From NCBI GenBank assembly GCA_003281005.1, contig QCDE01000013.1:1-33472 (forward strand): a stretch of DNA of 33,472 bases, in the 5' to 3' direction. Positions 7,523-13,848 of the stretch are shown piece after piece; the stretch's first letter is position 1, and the number at the start of each line of letters is the position of its first letter. A model generated the notes under the pieces. That model made no database searches and was not told where the DNA came from. It worked only from the letters and a program-made list of their open reading frames with translations. A program made the position numbers and the translations under genes. The DNA is from Pelagibacteraceae bacterium AG-349-O05 (lineage in GTDB: Bacteria > Pseudomonadota > Alphaproteobacteria > Pelagibacterales > Pelagibacteraceae).

Positions 7523-8450
7523 TGGATTGAATCATTTTTTTAATACCATCTTTTAATGATACAAATTTTTTTATCTTTAAGTCTTTTTTGATTAAATATG
7601 GTTTAGCATATATTCCAAATTGATCTCCTGGTGTGGATTTAGATAATTTAATTATTAATTTTTTTTTTGTTATTTCTGAAATAAGTGAAATAATTTTTTT
7701 AACAGTTGTTTTATTACCTGTAGAAATATTATACGTTTTATTTTTAGTATTTTTTTTTATAGAAGATAAAAATAAAATTTTAACAACATCGTCTATAAAA
7801 ATAAAATCTCTAAACCTCTTTAAACTGCCTTTAATAATTACTTTATTTGATTTAAGTAATTGAGCAAGATATATACTAATCATTCCTTGTCTTAGATTTT
7901 TTAAATTTTGATTAGGACCATAAACATTAAAAAATCTCAAAATTGTAGTGTTCAATCCTAATTTTGAAAAAGTTTTTAAATATCTTTCACTTGATAATTT
8001 GCTTATTCCATAAAATGATAATGGATTACATTCTGATTTTTCGTTAGCTAAAGAATCTTTATCATTTAAATTACCATAAACACTCATAGAGCTAGCATAA
8101 ATAAATTTTCTTACTTTATTCTTAATGGAAAATTCTGCAAGTTTAACAGTGGATAGTAAATTTCTATTTAAATCATTTGTTGGACTATCAAAACTTATCT
8201 CACCAGATGATTGTCCAGCTAAATGAAATATTGTATCAAATTTTATTTTCTTTATTTTATCTAAAATTTTTGGGTTTGAGCAGTCCCCTTTTATAAAAGT
8301 AACATTTTTTGGTAAATTTTTTATATTATTTCTTTGTCCTGTACTTAAATCATCAATAATATAAATTTTGTAATTTTTATTTTTTAAGTAATGAACCAAT
8401 CTTGATCCAATAAATCCTGCTCCACCAGTAATTAAATATTTTTTATTCAT
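7509..8450 (-). CDS. NAD-dependent epimerase/dehydratase (extended SDR, sugar nucleotide)
   Basis: 313 aa. The N-terminal Rossmann loop TGGAGFIG (about 8-15), the acidic residue pair IIDD (about 31-34) favouring NAD, the Ser-bearing ASSMSVYG (about 119-126) and the catalytic YxxxK (Y147, K151 in SFYGISK) are all intact. FFNVYGPNQ is the usual extended-SDR downstream motif. Closest families are UDP-glucose 4-epimerases and related dehydratases; the exact sugar cannot be told. It is translationally overlapped with the KdsB-like gene, pointing to a shared surface-polysaccharide or LPS role. tRNA-Thr lies 84 nt upstream on the same strand. Confidence 0.87.
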   Translation of the reverse strand: MNKKYLITGGAGFIGSRLVHYLKNKNYKIYIIDDLSTGQRNNIKNLPKNVTFIKGDCSNPKILDKIKKIKFDTIFHLAGQSSGEISFDSPTNDLNRNLLSTVKLAEFSIKNKVRKFIYASSMSVYGNLNDKDSLANEKSECNPLSFYGISKLSSERYLKTFSKLGLNTTILRFFNVYGPNQNLKNLRQGMISIYLAQLLKSNKVIIKGSLKRFRDFIFIDDVVKILFLSSIKKNTKNKTYNISTGNKTTVKKIISLISEITKKKLIIKLSKSTPGDQFGIYAKPYLIKKDLKIKKFVSLKDGIKKMIQSIEYD

Positions 8451-8534
8451 TATTTGATAAAAAAGTGAAATGCAACATTACTAGAATATTTTAAGTTTTT
8501 TAACAACAAATTACTATTTATTTTATTAAGGAAG

Positions 8535-8610
8535 TGGTGCCCCCGCACGGATTCGAACCGCGGACCTATTGATTACAAATCAATTGCTCTACCAGCTGAG
8601 CTACAAGGGC
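8535..8610 (-). tRNA. tRNA-Thr (anticodon TGT)
   Basis: 76 nt with encoded CCA. On the minus strand the acceptor GCCCTTG pairs with CGGGGGC (two G-U pairs). The D arm is AGCTCAGCTGGTAGAGCA, anticodon stem ATTGA/TCAAT with loop TTTGTAA puts the anticodon at 8575-8577, and the T-loop is GTTCGAATC. It lies between rlmB and the epimerase. Confidence 0.96.
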
Positions 8611-8627
8611 ATGCGCAATAGTTATTA

Positions 8628-8644
8628 ATTATTTACTAAATAAT
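8628..8644 (-). other. Perfect palindrome at the rlmB 3' end, upstream of tRNA-Thr
   Basis: ATTATTTA and TAAATAAT flank a single central C (8636). Wider flanks AGTT...AACT add imperfect pairing. It starts on the last base of the rlmB stop codon (8644-8646 is the stop) and ends 17 nt before the tRNA-Thr 5' end. Possible roles are 3'-end protection or a processing site; being A/T only, it is a weak hairpin. Confidence 0.5.
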
Positions 8645-9387
8645 CAACTCTTTTTTTTTAAATAACTAAGGTGATGAAACACAATTGCTGCGCTATTTGA
8701 GATATTTAAACTTTCAATTTCTTTATTAATATTAATTTTAACGAAAAAATCTGCATATTTACCAGTATGCTTTCTCATTCCGTAGCCCTCTGAACCAAAC
8801 AGTAAAATATTGTTTCCATTCCACTTTATATCCGTGAAATCTTTTTGACCTTTAGCATCAAAACCATAAACCCAGAAATTTTTTTCTCTTAAATTTTTTA
8901 ATGTGGAATTAATGTTTGAAACTTGGAATATGTTCACGTGTTCCATACAACCACTTGCTGATTTATACATTAATTTACTATCTCGAGGAAAATGTCTTTC
9001 TTTAATTATTAATCCATCAATATCAAACGATGCTGCACTTCTTATCAGTGAACCAATATTCCTTGGATCTGTAACCTCATCAAGACAGACAAGTGTTAAA
9101 TTATTTTTACCTTTAATATATTGTTTAAGATCTGGTTGATCTAAATGTTCAATTTCGGCAACATAACCATTATGCATTAACTGTTCTTTTGAGGTATATT
9201 TGTCTAATTCTTTTTTTGATTTAAAATAAACTTTTACATCTTCTAAAATATTATTATTTGGATTTTTTCTATGAATATTTTTTTTAGACTCCTCGGTCAA
9301 AAAGACTCTTAAAACCTTTCTTTGAGGATTTCTAAGAGCTTCAATAACAGCGTGCTGACCAACAATGAAGAATGATGATTTATTCAT
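8644..9387 (-). CDS. rlmB: RlmB/TrmH-type SPOUT 2'-O-ribose RNA methyltransferase
   Basis: 247 aa, the RlmB length. The N-terminal L30e-like substrate domain begins GQHAVIEAL (about 10-18). The knotted SPOUT domain has motif 1 DPRNIGSLIRSAASF with N110 and R116, motif 2 LLFGSEGYGM with E200, and motif 3 ESLNISNSAAIV with N228 and N231. RlmB methylates G2251 of 23S rRNA (E. coli numbering); a tRNA target as in TrmH is the alternative, but the N-terminal domain favours RlmB. It is divergent from the tRNA-Tyr/tuf operon, and tRNA-Thr follows 33 nt downstream. Confidence 0.9.
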   Translation of the reverse strand: MNKSSFFIVGQHAVIEALRNPQRKVLRVFLTEESKKNIHRKNPNNNILEDVKVYFKSKKELDKYTSKEQLMHNGYVAEIEHLDQPDLKQYIKGKNNLTLVCLDEVTDPRNIGSLIRSAASFDIDGLIIKERHFPRDSKLMYKSASGCMEHVNIFQVSNINSTLKNLREKNFWVYGFDAKGQKDFTDIKWNGNNILLFGSEGYGMRKHTGKYADFFVKININKEIESLNISNSAAIVFHHLSYLKKKS

Positions 9388-9441
9388 AAATTATTAACTG
9401 TTTTATACGGTTTTTTTAACATTTTCCTATTAAATCACGTG

Positions 9442-9469
9442 TTGCATTTGCATAAATAAAATATATAAA
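9442..9469 (+). promoter_or_regulatory. Candidate sigma-70 promoter of the tRNA-Tyr/tRNA-Gly/tuf operon
   Basis: TTGCAT (9442-9447) is 16 nt from TATAAA (9464-9469). The bases after the -10 (ACGCTT) include a G/C-rich discriminator of the kind seen at growth-rate-controlled stable RNA promoters. A CACGTG palindrome (9436-9441) abuts the -35. Transcription would start near 9476, giving a leader of about 40 nt before tRNA-Tyr. It sits in the divergent 129-nt gap with rlmB. Confidence 0.55.
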
Positions 9470-9499
9470 ACGCTTGTTATTTGAAGCTTTATTGAACAA

Positions 9500-9513
9500 G
9501 GGGACACTTCCCC
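9500..9513 (+). other. GC-rich hairpin in the 5' leader of tRNA-Tyr
   Basis: GGGGA (9500-9504) and TCCCC (9509-9513) pair across the loop CACT, ending 3 nt before the tRNA 5' end. In AT-rich surroundings this G/C block stands out. It may stop the CCCC run from pairing with the GGGG of the tRNA acceptor strand, or guide RNase P. Confidence 0.55.
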
Positions 9514-9516
9514 AAA

Positions 9517-9602
9517 GGAGGGGTTCCAGAGCGGTCAAATGGGGCGGGCTGTAAACCCGTTGACTTCGGTCTTCGAAAGTTCGAATCTTTCCCCCTCCAC
9601 CA
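9517..9602 (+). tRNA. tRNA-Tyr (anticodon GTA)
   Basis: 86 nt with encoded CCA. The acceptor is GGAGGGG/CCCCTCC; the anticodon stem GCGGG/CCCGT holds loop CTGTAAA with anticodon GTA at 9551-9553. The long variable arm is the class II form of bacterial Tyr tRNA, and the T-loop is GTTCGAATC. It is the first gene of the tuf transcription unit. Confidence 0.97.
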
Positions 9603-9648
9603 TTTAATAATTTTTTTAGATAACATGGAGTGTTACTCTTGGGGTTGT

Positions 9649-9722
9649 GCGGGTGTAGTTCAATGGTAGAACGCTAGCCTTCCAAGCTGGATGTAAGGGT
9701 TCGATTCCCTTTACCCGCTCCA
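9649..9722 (+). tRNA. tRNA-Gly (anticodon TCC)
   Basis: 74 nt with encoded CCA. Acceptor GCGGGTG pairs with TACCCGC (one G-U), discriminator T. The anticodon stem CTAGC/GCTGG encloses loop CTTCCAA with TCC at 9681-9683, and the T-loop is GTTCGATTC. It is 46 nt from each neighbour, tRNA-Tyr and tuf. Confidence 0.97.
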
Positions 9723-9768
9723 AGAAATTAAAATTAGAAGAAACAAAAAAAACTGAGGTAAAAACGTA

Positions 9769-10959
9769 ATGTCAAAAGAAAAATTTGTAAGAAACAAACC
9801 CCACTGTAACATTGGGACTATTGGTCATGTCGACCATGGTAAAACAACTCTTACTGCCGCAATTACAAATGTATTAGCACAAGCGGGCGGTGGAACTGCA
9901 GTTGCTTATGATCAGATTGATAAAGCACCTGAAGAAAAAGAAAGAGGAATAACAATTTCAACAGCACACGTTGAGTACGAAACAGAAAAAAGACACTATG
10001 CTCACGTAGATTGTCCTGGTCACGCTGACTATGTTAAAAACATGATCACTGGAGCCGCACAAATGGATGGAGCAATCTTAGTTGTAAACGCAGCTGATGG
10101 TCCAATGCCGCAAACAAGAGAACATATTCTTTTAGGAAGACAAGTAGGTATTCCTGCAATTGTAGTTTATTTAAATAAAGTAGACCAAGTTGATGATAAA
10201 GAAATGATTGAACTTGTTGAAGAAGAAATACGAGAACTATTAACATCATACAAATACCCAGGTGACAAAACACCAATCGTTAAAGGTTCAGCTTTAGCAG
10301 CAGTAGAAGGAAGAGATGATGAAATTGGAAAAAATTCAATTTTAGAATTAATGAAAGCTGTTGATGAACATATTCCCCAACCAGCTAGAGAAGTTGACAA
10401 ACCATTCTTGATGCCTGTTGAGGACGTATTCTCAATTTCTGGAAGAGGAACTGTTGCAACTGGTAGAGTTGAATCAGGTGTAATTAAAACTGGTGAAGAA
10501 GTTGAAATAGTTGGAATTAGAGAAACTAAGAAATCAGTTTGTACTGGAGTTGAAATGTTCAGAAAACTTTTAGATTCAGGTGAAGCTGGGGATAACGTTG
10601 GAATTTTATTGAGAGGTATTGAGAGAACTGATATCGAAAGAGGTCAAGTTCTTTGCAAACCTGGTTCAATTACTCCACATACTAAATTTGAAGCTCAAGC
10701 ATATGTACTTAAAAAAGATGAAGGTGGAAGACATACTCCTTTCTTTACTAAATACAGACCACAGTTTTATTTTAGAACAACAGATGTTACAGGTGAAGTA
10801 GAGTTACCAGCTGGTACAGAAATGGTTATGCCAGGTGATGACGCTAAATTTACTGTAAAACTAATCACACCAATTGCAATGGCAGAGAAACTGAACTTTG
10901 CAATTAGAGAAGGTGGAAGAACTGTTGGAGCAGGAGTAGTAACTAAAATTATAGAGTAA
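9769..10959 (+). CDS. tuf: Elongation factor Tu
   Basis: 396 aa, full length. The GTPase delivers aminoacyl-tRNA to the ribosome. The G motifs are GHVDHGKT (19-26), the switch I RGITIST (59-65), DCPG (81-84), NKVD (136-139) and SAL. A clear Shine-Dalgarno, GAGGT at 9755-9759, lies 9 nt before the ATG, one of the few strong ones in the window. It lies behind two tRNA genes, the position of E. coli tufB. The stop codon is the loop of a hairpin immediately before tRNA-Trp. No second tuf is found in the usual place between fusA and rpsJ. Confidence 0.99.
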   Translation: MSKEKFVRNKPHCNIGTIGHVDHGKTTLTAAITNVLAQAGGGTAVAYDQIDKAPEEKERGITISTAHVEYETEKRHYAHVDCPGHADYVKNMITGAAQMDGAILVVNAADGPMPQTREHILLGRQVGIPAIVVYLNKVDQVDDKEMIELVEEEIRELLTSYKYPGDKTPIVKGSALAAVEGRDDEIGKNSILELMKAVDEHIPQPAREVDKPFLMPVEDVFSISGRGTVATGRVESGVIKTGEEVEIVGIRETKKSVCTGVEMFRKLLDSGEAGDNVGILLRGIERTDIERGQVLCKPGSITPHTKFEAQAYVLKKDEGGRHTPFFTKYRPQFYFRTTDVTGEVELPAGTEMVMPGDDAKFTVKLITPIAMAEKLNFAIREGGRTVGAGVVTKIIE

Positions 10960-10966
10960 CTCTATA
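10950..10966 (+). other. Hairpin with the tuf stop codon as its loop
   Basis: TATAGAG (10950-10956) pairs perfectly with CTCTATA (10960-10966); the three-base loop is the tuf TAA (10957-10959). It ends 3 nt before tRNA-Trp. It lacks a following U-run, so it is probably not a terminator. A 3'-end stability or processing element is more plausible. Confidence 0.65.
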
Positions 10967-10969
10967 GAT

Positions 10970-11045
10970 AGGAGTGTAGCTCAATTGGTAGAGCGCCGGT
11001 CTCCAAAACCGGAGGCTGAGGGTTCGAGTCCCTCCGCTCCTGCCA
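10970..11045 (+). tRNA. tRNA-Trp (anticodon CCA)
   Basis: 76 nt with encoded 3' CCA. Acceptor AGGAGTG pairs with CGCTCCT; the anticodon stem CCGGT/ACCGG holds loop CTCCAAA with CCA at 11003-11005; the T-loop is GTTCGAGTC. It lies between tuf and secE, as in many proteobacteria. Confidence 0.98.
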
Positions 11046-11061
11046 TTTGAGCTTATTAATT

Positions 11062-11253
11062 ATGAGAAACCCGATTAAATTTATTCAGGAAGTAAAACAA
11101 GAGGCTTTTAAAGTTACTTGGCCTACTTGGAAAGAAACTTTGCAAGGTGCTTTAATGGTATTTGTTATGGCAGTTGTTATGTCTTTATTTTTTCTTCTTT
11201 TAGATCAGGTTTTGAAATTTTTTTTAGAACTTCTACTTAAAGTGAGCATATAA
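11062..11253 (+). CDS. secE: Preprotein translocase subunit SecE
   Basis: 63 aa, the short single-span form common outside enterics. SecE clamps SecY in the inner-membrane translocon. A cytoplasmic amphipathic helix with the conserved VTWPTWKE (about 18-25) precedes one membrane segment (about 28-50). I chose the ATG at 11062; an in-frame TTG at 11047 would add five residues (MSLLI) but starts 2 nt after tRNA-Trp and adds nothing conserved. No Shine-Dalgarno is obvious. Its TAA overlaps the nusG ATG by 1 nt, the universal secE-nusG pairing. Confidence 0.95.
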   Translation: MRNPIKFIQEVKQEAFKVTWPTWKETLQGALMVFVMAVVMSLFFLLLDQVLKFFLELLLKVSI

Positions 11254-11783
11254 TGAAAAACTGGTACATAGTTCAATCTCATTCTAGCTTTGAAAATAAA
11301 GTTGCTGCATTGATAAAAGAAGAGGCAGATAAAGCTAAAATTGCAGACAAGTTTGAAGAAATTATTGTACCAACTCATGATGTTACTGAAGTAAAAAGAG
11401 GTAAGAGAATTCAAAGAAAAAAAAAATACTTTCCTGGATATGTATTAATAAAAAGTGAAATGGATAATAATATTTATCACATGATTAAGAATATAAAGAG
11501 GGTTAGTGGATTCTTGGGCACAAAAGGTATTCCAGTTCCAGTTTCAGATAAAGAAGTAGAGAAGATTTTAGGCCAGATCAAAGATGGTGTTGCTCAGCCA
11601 AAATCTGGCGTAGATTACAGTGTAGGTGAAAAAGTTCAGGTAGTAGATGGTCCATTTGCATCATTTACTGGAATGATTGAAGAAATTGATGAAGAAAAAG
11701 CTAGACTTAAGGTGTCAGTTTCTATATTTGGTCGTCCTACACCAGTAGATTTAGAATATAATCAGGTTGAGAAGGTAAGTTAA
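11253..11783 (+). CDS. nusG: Transcription termination/antitermination factor NusG
   Basis: 176 aa, close to the E. coli length. The NGN domain starts [17 protein letters not shown] and includes the FPGYVLIK strand (about 64-71). A linker leads to the C-terminal KOW domain, with [17 protein letters not shown] at about 123-139. NusG binds the RNA polymerase clamp and links it to Rho or ribosomal S10. It overlaps secE and rplK by 1 nt each (TAATG), so no leader RNA exists before the L11 operon. Confidence 0.97.
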   Translation: MKNWYIVQSHSSFENKVAALIKEEADKAKIADKFEEIIVPTHDVTEVKRGKRIQRKKKYFPGYVLIKSEMDNNIYHMIKNIKRVSGFLGTKGIPVPVSDKEVEKILGQIKDGVAQPKSGVDYSVGEKVQVVDGPFASFTGMIEEIDEEKARLKVSVSIFGRPTPVDLEYNQVEKVS

Positions 11784-12208
11784 TGGCAAAAGAAATAAGT
11801 GGATTTATAAAATTACAAATTAAAGGTGGTCAAGCAAACCCAGCACCACCAGTTGGACCTGCGTTAGGTCAACGTGGTGTAAATATTATGGAATTTTGTA
11901 AAGCGTTTAATGATAAAACTAAATCTATGGCAGGTAAACCTGTTCCAGTTGAGATTACAGTTTATAAAGATAAAAAATTTGATTTTAAGATTAAATCACC
12001 ACCAGCTTCATTTTATATTAAAGAAGCAGTAAAACTTAAAGGTGGTTCAAACGAACCTGGACGAAATATAGTTGCTTCAATTTCTAAAAAACAATTAGAA
12101 AGTATAGCAAAAGAAAAAATGAATGATTTAAATGCCCACGATATTGAAGAAGCTATAAAAATCATTGCAGGATCAGCTAGATCAATGGGTATTGAGGTAA
12201 AAGAATAA
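11783..12208 (+). CDS. rplK: 50S ribosomal protein L11
   Basis: 141 aa, family length. The N-terminal domain has the hallmark [20 protein letters not shown] (about 22-41), and the C-terminal domain binds the 23S GTPase-associated region near L10-L12. It is co-linear with rplA, overlapping its ATG by 1 nt. The site upstream of rplK used by L1 for autoregulation in E. coli cannot exist as an intergenic leader because nusG overlaps its start. Confidence 0.99.
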   Translation: MAKEISGFIKLQIKGGQANPAPPVGPALGQRGVNIMEFCKAFNDKTKSMAGKPVPVEITVYKDKKFDFKIKSPPASFYIKEAVKLKGGSNEPGRNIVASISKKQLESIAKEKMNDLNAHDIEEAIKIIAGSARSMGIEVKE

Positions 12209-12897
12209 TGTCATCAAAAAGATACAAAAAATTACCTGAAAAGACTAAAGACTTGAGCGCGGAATCTATAGAAAAGTTATTACCAGAACTAAAGAAAAAC
12301 TGTACAACTAAATTTGACGAGTCTTTAGATTTAAGTTTTCAAATAAACAACAAACAAAAGAAAAGTGAAATTAATATTAGAACAGTAGTTAATTTACCTG
12401 GTGGAACAGGTAAGAAAGTTAAAGTTGCAGTAGTTTGCGAAGATAACAAAACACAAGATGCAAAAGATGCAGGAGCAGACATTGTTGGTGGAGATGAATT
12501 TGTTGACAGAATTAAAGGTGGAGAAATAAATTTTGAAAAATTAATTTGTACACCAGGAATGATGATTAAACTTTCTAAATTAGGAAAAGTTTTAGGACCT
12601 AAAGGTTTAATGCCTAACCCTAAGCTTGGTTCAGTTTCTGAAAATATTAAAGAGGCAGTAACTAATGCTAAATCTGGTCAAGTAGAAATTAGAAATGATA
12701 AAGATGGAAATATTGGAGTAAGTATTGGAAAAAAATCTTTTAGTGATGATCAATTACTTAAAAACTACAATGCAATTTTAGATGCTTTAGAAAAAGAAAA
12801 ATCAAACAACACTTTAAAAGGTGATTTAATTAGAAGTATATTTGCTACATCAACAATGGGTGTCTCATATAAAGTTAAATTAGGAAAATCGATATAG
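12208..12897 (+). CDS. rplA: 50S ribosomal protein L1
   Basis: 229 aa, standard for L1, the L1-stalk protein next to the ribosomal E site. The block PGMMIKLSKLGKVLGPKGLM is the family signature; the flanking RTVVNLPGGTGKKVKVAV is also typical. It is 2 nt from rplJ, so the long L10-binding leader that separates these genes in E. coli is missing. Confidence 0.98.
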   Translation: MSSKRYKKLPEKTKDLSAESIEKLLPELKKNCTTKFDESLDLSFQINNKQKKSEINIRTVVNLPGGTGKKVKVAVVCEDNKTQDAKDAGADIVGGDEFVDRIKGGEINFEKLICTPGMMIKLSKLGKVLGPKGLMPNPKLGSVSENIKEAVTNAKSGQVEIRNDKDGNIGVSIGKKSFSDDQLLKNYNAILDALEKEKSNNTLKGDLIRSIFATSTMGVSYKVKLGKSI

Positions 12898-12899
12898 TT

Positions 12900-13421
12900 A
12901 TGATGAATAAAGAACAAAAGAAAAATTATATTGAAGAAATGACTAGTAAGTTTGAAAACAGCAAAGCTGTTATGGTTACTCATTACCAAGGTTTAACTAT
13001 GACACAATTGGATGAATTAAGAGCTAAAATGAGAGAACATGGAATCATCTTTAAAATAACAAAAAACAGAATTACAAAGTTAGCTTTAGAAAAAACAAAG
13101 TGTAAAGATCTATCAAATTTATTTACTGGTCCTACGGCAGTTGCATTTGGAGAGGATGCTATAATGTCAGCAAGGATTCTTTCAAAATTTGCAAAAGATA
13201 ACGAAAACCTAAAATTAATTGGTGGAATCATGGATAACAAGGTCTTAGATCAGGCCGGCGTCCAAAATGTAGCAAGTTTACCTACATTAGATGAAGCAAG
13301 AGCTAATATTGTGGGTATTTTGAATGCTTCTGCATCTAAATTAATCAGTATTTTGCTTGCACATTCAGAAAAAATGAGTAGTTTGACGGCAGAAAATTCT
13401 GAAACACAACCCAAAGAGTAA
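12900..13421 (+). CDS. rplJ: 50S ribosomal protein L10
   Basis: 173 aa. L10 anchors L7/L12 dimers on the ribosome stalk; the N-terminal globular part ([20 protein letters not shown]) binds 23S rRNA and the C-terminal helix ([18 protein letters not shown]) carries the L12 sites. It opens ATGATG, so initiation may be at either Met. It lies 2 nt after rplA and 4 nt before rplL. Confidence 0.97.
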   Translation: MMNKEQKKNYIEEMTSKFENSKAVMVTHYQGLTMTQLDELRAKMREHGIIFKITKNRITKLALEKTKCKDLSNLFTGPTAVAFGEDAIMSARILSKFAKDNENLKLIGGIMDNKVLDQAGVQNVASLPTLDEARANIVGILNASASKLISILLAHSEKMSSLTAENSETQPKE

Positions 13422-13425
13422 ACAT

Positions 13426-13791
13426 ATGCCTGACCTAAATAAAATAATCGAAGACTTATCAAGTTTGACTGTTGCAGAAGCAGCTGAACTTTCAAAACAA
13501 TTAGAGGAAAAATGGGGTGTAACTCCAATGGCAGCAGCAGCTCCAGCAGCAGCAGGTGGTGCAGCTCCAGCAGAAGATAAAGATGATTTTACAATCATGT
13601 TAGTTTCTGCAGGTGATAAAAAAATTAATGTTATTAAAGAAGTAAGAGCAGCTACTTCATTAGGTTTAAAGGAAGCTAAAGATCTTGTAGAAGGAGCACC
13701 AAAAGAAGTTAAATCCGGTGTAAATAAAAAAGACGCTGAAGAGATCAAAGCTAAGTTAGAAGCTGCTGGCGCTAAAGTAGAACTTAAATAA
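13426..13791 (+). CDS. rplL: 50S ribosomal protein L7/L12
   Basis: 121 aa. The N-terminal dimerisation helices (1-33), an Ala/Gly/Pro-rich hinge (about 35-50) and the C-terminal factor-binding domain with [16 protein letters not shown] and [10 protein letters not shown] are all in place. The stalk recruits EF-Tu and EF-G. The 57-nt gap that follows contains a strong hairpin and may let L12 be made in excess over RNA polymerase subunits. Confidence 0.98.
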   Translation: MPDLNKIIEDLSSLTVAEAAELSKQLEEKWGVTPMAAAAPAAAGGAAPAEDKDDFTIMLVSAGDKKINVIKEVRAATSLGLKEAKDLVEGAPKEVKSGVNKKDAEEIKAKLEAAGAKVELK

Positions 13792-13810
13792 ATAAAATAG
13801 AAAGAATTTA

Positions 13811-13837
13811 AATACTGATTATTTTTTAATCAGTATT
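13811..13837 (+). terminator. rplL-rpoB intergenic hairpin (putative attenuator or processing site)
   Basis: AATACTGATTA (13811-13821) pairs perfectly with TAATCAGTATT (13827-13837) across a TTTTT loop, giving an 11-bp stem. No U-run follows, so full termination is unlikely. E. coli has an attenuator and an RNase III site in the same gap, so a similar partial block or cleavage is an inference. It ends 11 nt before the rpoB ATG. Confidence 0.7.
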
Positions 13838-13848
13838 CATAAACATAG

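Noticed and set aside
10046..10400. Long antisense reading frames opposite tuf
   Set aside because: They are low-complexity shadows of a highly conserved gene and have no recognisable domain.
11047..11061. TTG start for SecE
   Set aside because: It would begin 2 nt after tRNA-Trp and adds five unconserved residues; the ATG at 11062 is sufficient.
13365..13748. Ala/Ser-rich open frame opposite rplL
   Set aside because: It mirrors the Ala-rich hinge of L7/L12 and the codon bias of the sense strand.
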